From positions 47,058,001 through 47,122,000 of the forward strand of contig CM114271.1 in NCBI GenBank assembly GCA_050084515.1: DNA of 64,000 bases, written 5' to 3'. This DNA is from Blasia pusilla (Eukaryota > Marchantiophyta > Marchantiopsida > Blasiales). Below are positions 1 to 13,129 of this stretch, in pieces. Made by a program: the position numbers and the translations under genes. Each line of letters starts with the position of its first letter. Positions within the stretch are counted from its first letter, which is position 1. A model generated the notes under the pieces. It was not told where the DNA came from, ran no database searches, and saw only the letters and a list, made by a program, of their open reading frames with translations.

Positions 1-1446
1 ATTAGGAAGTGGTGGTCCTAATTGACAATTGCATTAGGCAAGGCAGTGAGGCAATAGCAATGGCAATGCTTCCATTAGTGCACCAAACTCTGCTAAAGAT
101 ATTTCATTCCCACATATCCACTCGTGAAGGATGTGTTACTCAAGATTGAAATTTCCAAAGATAAGTTTCCTTTGTGGTCCTCAATCCACATCAAAATTTT
201 ATGAGATGAAAATTATGGAATTGCATGGGAATAAATAGTTTCATATGTCTTGTAGAAAGTTAAATTGGTCTAAAGTGGCTACTTTTTGCTTAAATAATGG
301 GGTTGATACCATTCGAGATGGAAACCAATGTAAGAAAAGTTGTCAGCTTTTCTTTAGGAGTTCAAAAAGGTATACGATTGGGAGAGGAGGAAAAAAATGG
401 TGAGATGGGTTACTACCACATGGATCATTCTAGTCATAAAAAGAATGATTAACCTGTTTACTTCAATGAGGAGTTCTATAAAGACTTCTTGGCGTCCTAG
501 ACGTGAAGATGTGAATCCAGAGGCTAGTGGTTTATGTCTATTCAATATCGGACTCCTCCCACTTTCAGATGAGATCATCAATTTATTTAACTTGCCAGAT
601 ACGTGAGTAAATAATGATATTCTGCACTTTTGATTACAATAATATATTTAATTATCTTCTATCCTTTAATATTTCCTTTTATTCAATGGTAGAGAAATAT
701 GGACATCATGAAGAAGGAAATCCAACTTGTGAAACCAAAGAAGATTGACCACATCACGTGAGTAAGCATCATTCCATGTATGTCGTAGCCTATCCTTACT
801 CTCTTACTACTATTGTATGTTATCACATGCATCAAATTTTGGAGTTGAAGGAGAAGGTTTTAAAGAGCCACATCAAAAAAGGTTACCCACAAACCACACT
901 TTTGGTGAGTGATACATCAAAATTTACAATGGATAAATGTGTACTGTGTGAAGATACTTTTTTATGACGTCTTTCCTAACATTTCTCTTTTCTTTATAGA
1001 TGCATCCGAAGAGCAACATGAAAGAACAAAAAATGGCTTCATGGATGACATGACCAACATGGAAGGCTCTTCATCATATACATGCATATTTGGCTTAGAT
1101 ATATTCAAGCCTTTCACATGTATGTTGCTAATAACTTACTACATTATGACTTTAGGGACCACATCATATATGCTTGAAAGAGTTTGGTTAGATTGCCTCT
1201 TGAGCCAACTAGAAAAAGGGAGACCAACCTTTGTTGTGGGATTAAGGGGGGGAAAATGAAAGTTCTTGACAAATTAAGCTGAAGATGTCATCACCAAGGA
1301 CTTGAACCAAGTCATAAAGGTGGGACAAAACAAACAACCAGAGAGTATGAAGCACTTGTAGAAGTATTTGGAATATATCTTCAAAGCAAGAAACGAGTAT
1401 TGATCTCAGAAAATGTTGAACATCATCATCTATTAAATTTGCGGCA
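1..1446. other. AT-rich interval, no gene recognised
   Basis: Short open frames occur on the plus strand at about 397-606 and 909-1259, and several donor-like GTGAGT strings follow them (near 602, 759 and 904). Joining them at the obvious splice sites does not keep an open frame, and neither translation resembles a family I know. The stretch lies just beyond the 3' end of the Harbinger transposase remnant, so it may be further sequence of that element. Confidence 0.4.
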
Positions 1447-2687
1447 CTATATGGTTAAGAAGAGCATCTCGGTTAGCTCTTCCATTAGATATGGTTGCGT
1501 TCTTCGTACATAACTTTGAAATCCATGTGGATGAGGTCTTGCGGCCCTAAAAAGTGTATCTAGAGTATGATCTTGTCTATCAATCAAGATATTGTGAAAG
1601 ATACAACAAGCAACGATAATCTTTGGTAATCGCTCCAAGTTTTGATGATAAATGTGTCGATTTAGTATGCGCCATGTTCCTTTTAATCGTCCAAAATCTC
1701 TCTCCACACACATACGCATTGAAGAATGGAGATAATTCCATGCCTCTTTTTGACCACTTGCTCCAACATAAGGGACAATGAGCCAAGGTAATAACGGATG
1801 TCCTACGTCACCGATGATATACTCTCGAATGCTCTTGTCATATCTCAATGGAATTAGAGGACCAATCATATATCTTTCTCCTTGAATTTCTTTCTTATAT
1901 GATCCAGAGTTTTAGAGGAGTCGTGCATCATGAACACAAGGTGGATAACCTACAAATACATCTAAGAGGCGTAACTTTGAATCCACGACAACTTGCATTG
2001 CACATGCATAAGATTTACTCTTATGATTATACAATGATATGGCATTTGTACCTACTAGTAAGTCAATGAGAAAATGTGTGGGATGTATTGCACCATAACA
2101 ATTGAGGAATCCATGTTGTGCTTCAAAGCCAACTTTGACTCTTTCTAATCGTACTCCAGTAGGCCAACTCACAACTCCATGAGCCACTTCCACGAGAGCG
2201 TTGATTACTATATGCACAAATCTAGCGGTAGTAGAGCGTCCAAGACTAAAGAGTTCTCCAATCCCCAATAACTGATGACATGTGGCAATTCGAGGTAAAG
2301 TGATGGCTAATTTTCTCTCATTGTTTTTTGCCCGGAGCTATTAGGTGCTATGGATTCGTTTTCAAGTTAATTGGAGGATGTAACCTTAGTCTGGAAGAGA
2401 CGACTCGTTGATTGTGACTATACGCCGCCAGCAAGAAGAGTGGCATTCTTACAGCCACCCCCTTTGGCATCATGGTTAGTTGAAAGAGTGGAAACAACCT
2501 TAGATGGGCCACCAACTTGCGTTTACCCTTTGATTTTTATGGTTGTTTGGAAAACAACACTTAGCAATCTATTCAGTAGTTTTCGTAATGACGTTGGAGG
2601 GTTTACAGTCAAGCGACTTCTCAAGATATCGCAAATCAGATTGAAAGTCCCAATCGAGATTCGAAAAACTCTTTGAAACGCAAGGGA
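1447..2687 (-). pseudogene. PIF/Harbinger (ALP1-like) DDE transposase, inactivated
   Basis: Relic of the DDE nuclease of a PIF/Harbinger DNA transposon, the superfamily that also gave plants the domesticated ALP1 proteins. Reading on the minus strand, 2687-2523 encodes an N-terminal helical segment (FRIS..TF..ICDIL). The frame that follows from 2337 encodes KLAITLPRIAT and IGELFSLGRSTTARF, then the core GAIHPTHF, the VHDARLL block, the YIIGDVGHPLLPWL block, and the glutamate block VERDFGRLKGTWRIL followed by ACCIFHN. Three lesions are visible. The first catalytic aspartate (GAID in relatives) is His. A TAA at 1912-1914 interrupts the core frame right after VHDARLL. The N-terminal segment is separated from the rest by a stop, which could be an intron or a break. 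I did not identify terminal inverted repeats. The assignment rests on the order and spacing of family motifs. Confidence 0.85.
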
Positions 2688-3640
2688 TTATATCTCCACA
2701 CAATATGGTTATCTATAAAGAGATTTGTAAACCCTATAGATCTTGGTTTTATAAACCAAAGACCCAACCTAGGATATGAAGTAGTCTTTGCCCTATTCAA
2801 TAAGTGTAAACATAAATGCATTCTTTCCTCTTGAGAAATGAGTAATCCTCTCATGCATTAGTCGTCATAAAGATTACCCCGCATTGTGTGAAATAGGATC
2901 ATAGCTGGGGAGAAATGGACACCATCCATATCGACGGCGCATTTTGACAACCATGCACGAGCGCTTGTAAGAATTGGAGGGATACATCAAAGTTTCCATT
3001 TGTAGAAATGTGTGTTTACAATTTAAGAGCTTAAGGAGTTGGTAAGTAGGTTGACCACCGAGTGCAATGACCCGAGACTTCCGAACTGAACCTGCCGGAT
3101 CAATCCTAAGACTGAGACCTAAACCCATGGCGCCCATCCGGAAACAGCTGCAATGGGCCAAATCCGATGCGCACCAACCAAGAAGTTCCAATCATAGAGG
3201 TTCGCCAATTCTTATGCGCTCAGAACTTTCGGGCGTTTCTTGTACAACCAAACTTTCGGCCCTAGAACGGGACAAGGTATTGGAGACCTCGAACCTGTTC
3301 ATGACAGGTGCATTTTATTGCACTGTACATTTCTACGACCAAAACTTTTGGACTAGAAATGGGCTCTAAACTTTGGGCTAGGTGTGGCCTCGGAGACCTC
3401 CTTTATTGCATTATCCATTGATATGTTACTTCGGGACGCAGAAATGGAGGTCGCGTGTATATACCCTAAAGTTGTTGCCGGTTCCTGTTGGAATCACAGG
3501 AATATTAGCGACGTTGTATGAATCCATGTCCGCTGAATGCCAGAGTTCTGGAAGCATATCATCTCCTCTCGCTCGCTGTGCTTTCGGAGAGGCCCGCAAA
3601 GAAGCGAAGGGCCGGGCGGACGGATGCCGATCGAGTGGCA
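2688..3640. other. Intergenic, no gene recognised
   Basis: No coding similarity was seen. From about 3060 the base composition becomes GC-richer. Around 3230-3400 there are loosely repeated strings (CTAGAA, ACTTTCGG/ACTTTTGG, GGAGACCTC) that look like the worn edge of the tandem array starting near 3640. Confidence 0.4.
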
Positions 3641-5180
3641 CAATCTGTCGATTCCAAATGGACGAACTTGAAGCGCTTGTATCTCTAAGCTGCCAAATGG
3701 ACGAACTTGAAGCGCTTGTAGCTCTAAGCTGCGTGTTCCGAATCGGTAAACTGTTCCAATTGACGAACTTGATGCGCATGTAGCTAGCTCTAAGCTGCCT
3801 GTTCCGGATTAGAAAACTTGCCACGCTGGGACGCTCGGAACTCCCGGTTCGCATCAGCAAGCTTGATGTGCTTGCAGGTCGAGGTCGAAACTGCCAGTTC
3901 CGATTTACTACAGTTGATGTGCTTGAGCGTCAGAACTCCCGGTTCTCATGAGCAAACTTGATGTGCGTGTACTAACCTGTAGGTTCCAATTTGGAAAACT
4001 TCATATGTTCGTGCGTCGAAACTCACCGTTGTCGACAGCAAACTTGATGGGCGTGTGGGTCGAAAAAGCCGGTTCCAGTGTATAGAACTTGATGTGCTTG
4101 TAGGTCGAAACTGGCAGTTCCAATGTAGAAAACCTGATGCGCTTGAAGTTACAATTTAGGAAACTTGACGCGGTTGTAGGTCTACATTGGCGAAGTCGGT
4201 GTGCCGATAACCCCGGACACACGCACACAGTAATTAAACGAAAGAGGTAAGCAAACGAGCACGAAGGTTCTTCGCAGCGGCGAAGAAAAGCTGTTTCTAC
4301 GAGCAGACGCGTGCGTCGATTCAGGAAAGCGGTGCAAAACCTGAGAAGTGACGAAGACCAGGCTGTTCTAGGTCGAAACTGCCACTTCCCATTGGAAAAA
4401 CACGCCGGCAGGTTCCAGGCGGAAACTACCACTGCCAATCAGAAAAAACGGAAGCCTTTTCTAGGTCGATTGTGCTGTCCAATGAGGAAAAAACACCAGC
4501 CTGTTCCAGGTGGAAACTGCCACTGCTAATTAGAAAAAACGCAAGCCTCTCTCAGGTCGACATTGCTACGTCCGATAAGAAAAAAACACCGGCCTGTTCT
4601 TGGTCGAAACTGCCACTTCGAAGTAGAAGCACGAACTGTAAACCCCGCAAAACACACACATAAAAAACAAACAGCGGCATCGGAGGCTGCACAGCAACGC
4701 GGGGGAGCTGTATTCAAGCCACGACCAGACGCGTCCGTCGATTGGCTAAGCAGAGTGTTGACGACTCTACAGCGCGAAAATCAGGCACACCAAAATCCGA
4801 AAAGTGACAAACACAAGCCTGTTCTAGGTCGCAACTGGCTGCCCCAATTAGAAAACTTGACAACTACCACTTCGCGCGCGCACACACAGAGTAACAGTAA
4901 ACACAAGAAACGAAAAGAAAAAAAAAGTAACACACACAAGAAACGAACAAACACAACCATACTGCACAGCAACGCCAAAGAGCTGTGAATCCAAGCGACG
5001 ACCAGACGCATCCACCCAGCGATCCAGGGAGCGAAGGGAAGATGGACAGCTCGCGCACATTGGCACAACAGTGCAACGCAGAAAGCGCGAAGAGCAGGCG
5101 CACCAAATTTGGAAAGAGACAAACCCCAGCCTGTTCAAGGTCGAATCCTCCGCTCCCGAATAGACATCCTGATGACGATA
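3640..5180. repeat. Degenerate tandem array with higher-order repeats
   Basis: A unit of roughly 55-70 bp recurs many times with heavy divergence. Its core reads like GGTCGAAACTGCCAGTTCC, followed by an A-rich stretch and GAACTTGATGCGCTTG. The 5' part (3640-4190) keeps the GAACTTGATG half. The 3' part (4360-5180) keeps the CCTGTTCTAGGTCGAAACTG half. A larger block containing ACACACA, GCACAGCAACGC and CGACCAGACGC recurs near 4689 and 4964 (275 bp apart), with a weaker copy near 4300. Open frames inside this stretch are lysine- and threonine-rich by-products of the repeat and are not annotated as genes. Confidence 0.7.
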
Positions 5181-5689
5181 TCTCCGCGCACACTCGCAAC
5201 AGCAACCAACGAAACGACTCCCATGGTAGGACCGACCTAAATCCATCCCCGCACACAGATCCGCTCTCCTCTCCTCTGCTGATGCCCCATGGTGCATGTC
5301 GGGGCGGCTCGCAGCGCGCTGGATGGCTTGCGCACTGCTGCAGAAACAAAACAAAACAAAAAAGGGTAAAGCGCAAGTCAATACCAACCAGAACGCGACG
5401 ACACTCTGGCAAGAGCTACCTACAAGCCAATACTAACACCACCACCATCGCCCGTCAAGGTCAAGCTTGCTTGGGCAGCCAGGCCTACCGAGCCCTACTC
5501 TACTCTATCCTATCCTACTCTTTTCCTTTCCATTCTCCTCCGACTCTACCCTACCACACTTCTGATGTAAACATGCAAATCAAAGAAATTCAGGTCGGAA
5601 CCCAGACATCGATTGATTCATGGACGTACACATAGATGCGGTTGACTGACGTAAACCCTCCAGGACGCGTTGCTATGGCGTCGACTCCT

Positions 5690-5715
5690 ATCGAATGGAA
5701 GAGCTCCCATTCGAT
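5690..5715. repeat. Short perfect inverted repeat (9-bp stem)
   Basis: ATCGAATGG at 5690-5698 and CCATTCGAT at 5707-5715 are exact reverse complements around an 8-base loop. The right arm runs into a GATC-type tetranucleotide run that continues to about 5729. Confidence 0.7.
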
Positions 5716-5729
5716 CGATCGATCGATCG

Positions 5730-8700
5730 GAGACAGAGAAAGAGACGAGAGAGGACGGGACGCGATGGCTTTGACACGATCCACCCGTGGTTTCTACGAC
5801 GGGAAGACGGGAAGGCTTTGAGACGATGCTCCGGAGATTTCCGCTACCACCGCTCTCCTCTTGACATGAAATGGAGAAAAGAAACGACATTTGTCCTAAT
5901 AGAAATCTTTTTAATTCCTGACATATGGATTTTATTCATATGGATCTATGTTACTATTATTTCAAAATAGGAGCCGTTTTCAAATAACATTCAAAATCAG
6001 GGACCCGGAATTTGGAGTTTAGGATTAGGATTGAGGGTATTAACTAATCCCTCACGGGATTAGTTAATTATTGTCAAACTAATTTCTTTCTCCATCTAAT
6101 TTATCCATACCTCACCTCAAAGGATGTAAATTAGGTTTTTAAAAATTCATTTAATCCAAAATATTAGGATATTAATTGGAAAAAAAAATCTCCATGGAGC
6201 ATGACATTGTCCCTTTAATCCAAAAGAATTGGATATTAATGTAGAATTAATTGTCCATTACATGAGGAGCTAATAATGATGATATCCCAAAAACATGTTT
6301 CCTTGTTGTCTCCATGCCTAGTGTGAAGCAAGGAGGTTCCTTCAAAATAAGAAGTTCTCCTTTCTTATAATATAGATGGATCTCACATCTAGAGGATTTT
6401 CTTTTTATATTATGTATAACTAGAATGTGAGTATTCTATTTTGAAGTTATTTAGTGAATCATTAATGATAGAATTTGTCTATTTCTTTTGCACCTATTTT
6501 ATCTTGGGTCTTTCTTTCAATGGGAAAGCTATTCCCATATTCAAAATCAAAGACAAAATTAACGGAATTGTAAAATAAGAGAATAGTCCCCATCACTAAT
6601 GCTCTAGTTGGCTTATATGGTCTAGAAATTGAGTCATTGATATGTGGTACTTTTTTATGGAAGGAGTACAATATCAAATTATATATTATTTTATTGCAAC
6701 ACAATAAATAAATGAGAATAGTTCCCTTAGCCTCCCATTGTGGAAAGCAAACCAATGATACTAATGTTGAATAAATATAAGGAAAATATGCACAATTGTA
6801 AGGTTATTTATTACCTTTCAATCTCAAATTTTCTTATTATATACTGCTAATTTTTTGCCCCTACGATGCACTCAATCGGATCGATGGAAATGAAAATACT
6901 TCACAAATATAATGAAGCCATTACACTAGATACATGTTGAAATTAGAGAGTTGACTAATGAAAAGTAAAGATAATTTTTTTCTTATTCATGAATAATCAT
7001 GAAATTTTAATCCTGATTTTTAAAAAATCATGTCTTTTCCCTTATTGAGAAAAAAAATAACCTCCATTTCTCAATTGATAATATAAAATCTCTCATTTTA
7101 ATCCAGTTTTTTTTTAATATTCTTTAGAAATCCCTCACAATGAAAGTTTGAATTCTTTTTAAATAATAGTAGTGGAGCAAAGGTTAGATGACAAGAAGCA
7201 AAAAAAGAAATTTTGAGATTTATACTAAGATGTATGATCCAACTCAAGGAAGACAAGATGGAAAAAGAAAAAAGACATGTAGGTTAACATATAATAGAAG
7301 GAAAATAGAAATATGAAAAAGTAAACCTTAAAAGCAAAATAAATGGAATGGAAGGACAAATAACATACAAAAGGAGTGGATAAGAGGGATGTCTGCGTAA
7401 AAAAATACCACAAATAACATATTGGAAGGAAATACGCACGATAAAAGGATGGATTACAAGAGGAAAAGATATACTATTACCATAAGATATATGATATGCT
7501 AAAAGGCTAGGGGAGAGAAGGGATCTCAATGATTGTAAAGACAAAAATAAAAGACATCAAGTAGCCACCTTAGTAGCAAACTATATGGGAATGTTGTTTG
7601 ATGATTTTTTTTTTCTGCTCCTATTTTAAGATTAAGTTGTGGAAAGTATGAATAGATTTTGTCTCTAAGGAAAGAGGGATTCTTAAGGATGAGGTAAGAT
7701 ATCCATATGGAAATGTTTCCTAGGTAACATGACTCTTTGCTCCATGCAAAGCATAGGCTTTACACTACTTGTTATTATTCTCCATGATCTTTTCATATGT
7801 TTCTAAGTCTATTCACTAACACCAACATCTTTATGAAGCATGAGTTGAAATCCAACAACTTCATATCGATAAGAATCTAAAAAAGATTGTTTGTTTTGAC
7901 AATGGGATATTTGGAATTTCAAATCCATATCCTACCACATAGGGATCTTGTTGTCTTTGAAAATATTTCTAAGTGTTTTTCTACTTATATCAAATAAAGA
8001 CCCATAAAGTCACCTATTATTGATGGCCTTTGGGAAATTAGCTCACAAAGAAACTTTTTAGCATTCGACTAATTTCTGAAAACTAAATTTATGTCTTAAT
8101 GCCTTTTATACTTTATTTTTTGTCTGGCAATATATACGCAAAGTCAACATATTCCTCTTGATATTTTAAACACAAATCTTGTATGTTAGCTTAGTCCATG
8201 CTAAAGTCTTAAATTATCACATCTTTCCAAGTGCCTTAGATGTTAGTTCCCCATTTCTCTAGCTTGCCACCAATATTTAAAAAGAGTCTATCTTTGGAAA
8301 CATTCGGGTAAAAATATCCAAGCGAGAAAGTTTTAATTTCTCACTTACATAGCTGAAATTTAATTTCATAAAAAATAGCCAACCAGGTTTTCTCCTATTG
8401 TTGGAATTTCATTGGGTGATTTTCGTTATCATTTTTAATTTCCTTTAATGCCACCAAGTGCTTTGCATGGGCTCCAACTTCCTACCATAGATAAAGTATA
8501 CTTTGAAAGTATCTACTTATCAATATTACTTTTAGGAACTTAAAATGATCATTTTTCATTTTGAAGTATATAACAATGTTTTAGTCTATTTTTAAATATC
8601 TCAAAAGTTTTGATGATATATAATATCCTAAAACATATAATCATACATACTCTATGTAAATATGGAAATATGATGGGACCATTGTACTAGTAAAATTATT

Positions 8701-10414
8701 TTTATAATTTTGATTATCTTTAAAATGAGAATTAACCACTTATTAAGAGTTACGTAAAACATCTTTCCTTGAGAAGATGAATACATGATATTGTATGCTA
8801 GATTAAATTACCAAATTTTTAAATCAGTTTAATATTTTAAAAAATATTTTTAATAACAAATATATTAGGTTGTATATAAATTATAATACATTTAGTTTAT
8901 ATTCACTTAACCTTTAGAGTTTATCAAATTTTGAATTGGGAAAATGCAGGTAAAGGGGGATGAAGTAAAAATTGAAAATAAAATCAAGATCACAAATTTT
9001 AGAAATTCAGAAAAAAATTGTAAAGACTCTTATTGGTTAAGAACTTTAATCGGATTCTTTCATGTGGCATGTGTTGATTGACATGCCCCTAGAGAACGTT
9101 GCAAATATTATTTTTTTTATCTCAAAAAAAATTATATTCTTCATTAGTTGTTAGATGGGAGGTAAGTGAACAAAACCTATACCATACGACTGTATAAACT
9201 CAAGATGAATATGATAATCTCATGATTATTTAATTGCATCATTTACATAGCTACTTACGATAAGTAAATGATGGCATTTTTGCATTCAATAGAAAGCTCC
9301 AGAATTTGGACTTGGGCAACAAACAAAAATGGAGATTTTAAATTTTTTTTTTAAAACCTTAGTGAAACATCCTAGAATATGATATGGATAAGATTATGGT
9401 AGGTTTGGGTACATTGGAAAACAATTGAGTTTTGTTGAAATTATCCTATTATGTTGCATGATATAGACTGTTTGAACAAAGCATGACATGAAAAATTGAG
9501 TGCTTTCATGATCTCCTTCCTCAAGGTGTCATACTAAAAGTAACCCTAAATATAGATTCTAAGGAAAGTACATATCATATGGAAAAGTAAAACACCAAGA
9601 GGGGACAAACCTCTAAATGAAAATGAGTTACGATAATTGATCCAAGAAGCAAGTAAATTTCAAGGTAAAGAAGGAGAAAAAAAACTAGTATACCTGTGCA
9701 TCATAGAACATGAAATAAAAGAGGTGGTGGGACATAATGAAGGACACACATATGATCCTCGAGTGGTAACGGCGAGTATGTGAGAGAAGACATATGTTGC
9801 TAGTATGTGAATTTTGTAAGAAGGATTGTACATTCTCTTGTCTCCAAAGTTGTTGGGGATCACAATTGGGGTGGGTTAAGAGAAATTTTCTTTTCAATGG
9901 AAAAACTCATAACCATATTTTTTCCATATTTATTAGGCTAGATTCCAGATTTTTTTTTTATCTATGTCCAAATACTAGATTTTCCAAATATCTTACAATT
10001 TTTAAAATTCATTTCATGGTGTGGTAGACTCATGTCCCCTCTAGATTGATAGGATTTTGCATGCTCGCTTTTTATTTCCGTATATTTTCCAATATAATTA
10101 TCTCCATATGGATTTCTACCGACCAAATTTTTGATAAATTTACATCATTAAATTTTTTAACTCAAATATAATAAATTAATTATGTTATGAAGAAAAACTC
10201 AACCTAAGAGTTGCATAGTAGTAGATGCTATGTAATTTAAAGAAAAATTGATAGTTTCTATGAACATTATTGAGGTTTATTTTGGATATATGATTTTTTC
10301 ATATAGATAAAATAATTTTAATAGAAAAAATAGCAATTATCATCCTTCCATAAATTTTCACAAGAAACAATGAAACTTAGTAATCCCAAAAAAAGGATAG
10401 AAGATTTTATAAAA
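5730..10414. other. AT-rich intergenic DNA
   Basis: Long AT-rich stretch without a recognisable protein or RNA gene on either strand. A perfect 12-bp inverted repeat (TTAACTAATCCC / GGGATTAGTTAA) lies at 6040-6067. Short open frames near 7225-7544 and 9660-10027 have no family resemblance and the biased composition expected of random AT-rich sequence. Confidence 0.5.
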
Positions 10415-10590
10415 TCTATGTTATTATTGGAGAGTGCCTTCTTGATTTGCAAACACATGTCTATTTAACAATAGCAACTGGACAACAAGAAAATATTCCT
10501 CATACTCCTCGCAGTAAGAAAAAAAATGTATATTTGTGTGTAACATGATTAGTCCCTTCACTCTCATGCATGGCATGGGTTGTATACTAG
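10415..10590 (+). mobile_element. Short non-autonomous Helitron, 176 bp
   Basis: It begins with TCTATGTTATTATTGGAGAG and ends with CTAG. The left flank is A and the right flank is T, the usual Helitron A/T insertion context. A small hairpin (CATGC, loop ATG, GCATG) sits about 10 bases before the CTAG end, as expected for the Helitron terminator. Other copies of the family lie at 55785-55955, 59075-59243 and, reversed, at 34886-35262. There is no coding capacity. Confidence 0.8.
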
Positions 10591-12880
10591 TTTGTATATG
10601 CCAACATATCTTTTCGTATATGTGACATTATGATTAGATTTTTTCTCTTCTAAATATTTTTCAATTAAATTTTTTGATAATTATAACACTAATTTTATTT
10701 TAAGATATCCAATTAAGATCAAGATAGTAATGATGACTTTATTAAATTAGTTATTTAAATGAGATTAAAGAAGCATGATTACAAACATGGCACATTCTTC
10801 TAAGAATATCTATTATTGTAGCATTATAGGAAGAATATTACTCCTACTTTATAACTTATTTTAAGAAAAAAATTCAGATATATTGATTAAATTTTACTTT
10901 AAGTTTATAAAATTAATTCTATACATAAGAAAATAATAATTTCCAAATATTTTTAAATTAACTAATTAATGCCTCTTCATATTCTTTTAAAGTTGAGAAA
11001 CTCCTCTTGAAGTCAATAATTCACATTTATGTAATCTATATTATTATTGGAGAGTGTTCTTTCATTTTGCAAACTCTTCTCTTCACGATATTCGGCATCT
11101 TCAGCCAATGGGATTGCTCCCCTTCTCAACCAATAGGATCATTTGAAGTCAATTTAAAATAGTTCTTGAGAATTATGAGAGTTAATATTGGATGGTAATA
11201 TAAACTTGTGCATTACATGCCCTTACAATAGTCTTGTATGATCTCAACTTATATGTATCTCATAATAAGTTATAGTCATATTTTTAGCGTACTCTAAAAA
11301 AGGACTTTCATCTTAATAGTGATTATGAAGACAATGTTTCTTTCCTAAGTCTATTGCCATTTTTGCTTTATAACAATCTATCTTTGGTGACTCTATGAAA
11401 TCATGTAATACATAGTAATCCTCTATAAGTAGAATTTTTGCTACAAGAAAAATGCATCATAATAGGGTCCAAGATATATTGGTATTCAAGTGCATGGATC
11501 TTAAAAATCTTGATAAATATGTGTTAGCATATTTGAATGAAAATCAAATACTTACTAAAAAAGATTGAAGCTTCTCTACCTTTCCCTAAAGGAACTTCTT
11601 TGACTCTCTCTCTCTCTCTCGTAAGTATGACTTTAGAGGACCTAGCTCTATTTAAGAAAATATCGTATATTCCACGACAAAGAGCTTCTTGTACGTTAAG
11701 AAAAAAAAAGTAGAAAGAAGATGCTAAAACTTCCTAAATCCCTATGAATATGATTAAAATAACCTAGTCTACCCATGAAGATCCATTCACCACATAATGT
11801 TGGTGTGTAAGCTCTCCATTCTTGCACACAAACCAACTTTGACATAGAAGATCTCCAAATACATGCACAATTGTTTGATGATAGGAATACAGTAATATTT
11901 TAAGGTGCCATGAGATCCATTTTTTCCAGTTCAAGTAACTTGAGTTTTCTCATGCATAAAACAAAAGGAGAGGTTTTATGTCTTTATGATTGTCTATATG
12001 AAATCACGTCAAGACCTTAGAGGTGAATTGTGCCTGTTTGGACATATTATACATAGAATCTTAAGAATTGGGAGACCACAATATTATATATTGTGGTTGC
12101 CTTGTATACATGGATGGCACTTCAACCCAATGGTAGATAATCCCTTGTGAGACTAATATATCTAGGAACTTTATTTATTGCACATAATTCACAATCTCCT
12201 CAATTACAAGTGAACCATTTCATGTGGTGATCACCGTCAAGGAGGCCCAAGAGGGTTTACTCATACAAATATTGTTGAAGTGCTTGTATTCCAAGTGTTG
12301 AACCTTCCATAATAGATGAGATTAGATTATGTCCTTTGGTACACAAAAATTTATGACTTGATGTTTTGAATATTAAAAATTATAATACATGTTTTTGCTA
12401 TTTTTTTAATAGATCAACCCTTAGAAGTAGCTTGGAACATGACTTTCAACACCTTATTTTATTTGGGTGTTGTAAATGATTTTTTTTAAGGTAATAGGAG
12501 ACTTATATTATTATATGATCATGTCTTAGGATAAAACGATATATATAGAGTATAATGATGCATCTACACATACATAGAGGATGAGTAATAAAAAAATTCT
12601 ATTATCAATCCCCATGAGGTTATCCACATATGACATATCCTCCATAAGCACTTTGTGAACAAGATTTGATGGGAAGTCCTTGATGATAATCGCAAGTAAA
12701 TTAGTAATATCCCTAAAACTCAAATGCTAGCTCTAATTATTATTAATAATGAAGGCATTAAAAATACATTTTGAGACCAAAATATGATGAAACCTTCCAA
12801 TTTTTGATCTTCGCCTCATATATGTCAAATGATGGAAATTATCAAAAATTACATCCTCACTTAATTTGATACCCTCGCAC

Positions 12881-12899
12881 CTATTTATTCTTGGGTTAG
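12881..12899 (-). repeat. SINE-family tail fragment
   Basis: The reverse complement reads CTAACCCAAGAATAAATAG, matching the tail CTAACCCAAGGATGAATAGG of the more complete SINE at 38650-38810. A box-B-like TTGGAGGTTCAAGC lies about 100 bp upstream in the same orientation (near 12970), so a worn full copy may cover about 12880-13010. Confidence 0.55.
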
Positions 12900-13113
12900 T
12901 TCAATGAGGGTGACGTGTGACTCATGTGAGTTAGACAAGAAGGAGAACTTTGGCAAAGTTTGACGTGCTTGAACCTCCAATCAGCTCATCTTCAAGGGGG
13001 AAATTGTCCATTTTGATATATTCTCCTACACATTAGGGTTCGTAATAATAAATAATTATTATTTTATCCATCCAAAAATCCTTAATCGGTTAACTCAACC
13101 TTAGGTGTAAAAT

Positions 13114-13129
13114 CGGAGGATGAATAGGC
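13114..13129 (+). repeat. SINE-family tail fragment
   Basis: CGGAGGATGAATAGGC matches the GAGGATGAATAG tail motif shared with the copies at 32536-32690, 32977-33003, 38542-38570 and 38650-38810. Confidence 0.5.

Noticed and set aside
4563-4988. Open frame of 141 codons, rich in Lys and Thr
   Set aside because: It lies wholly in the degenerate tandem array and its composition follows the repeat unit.
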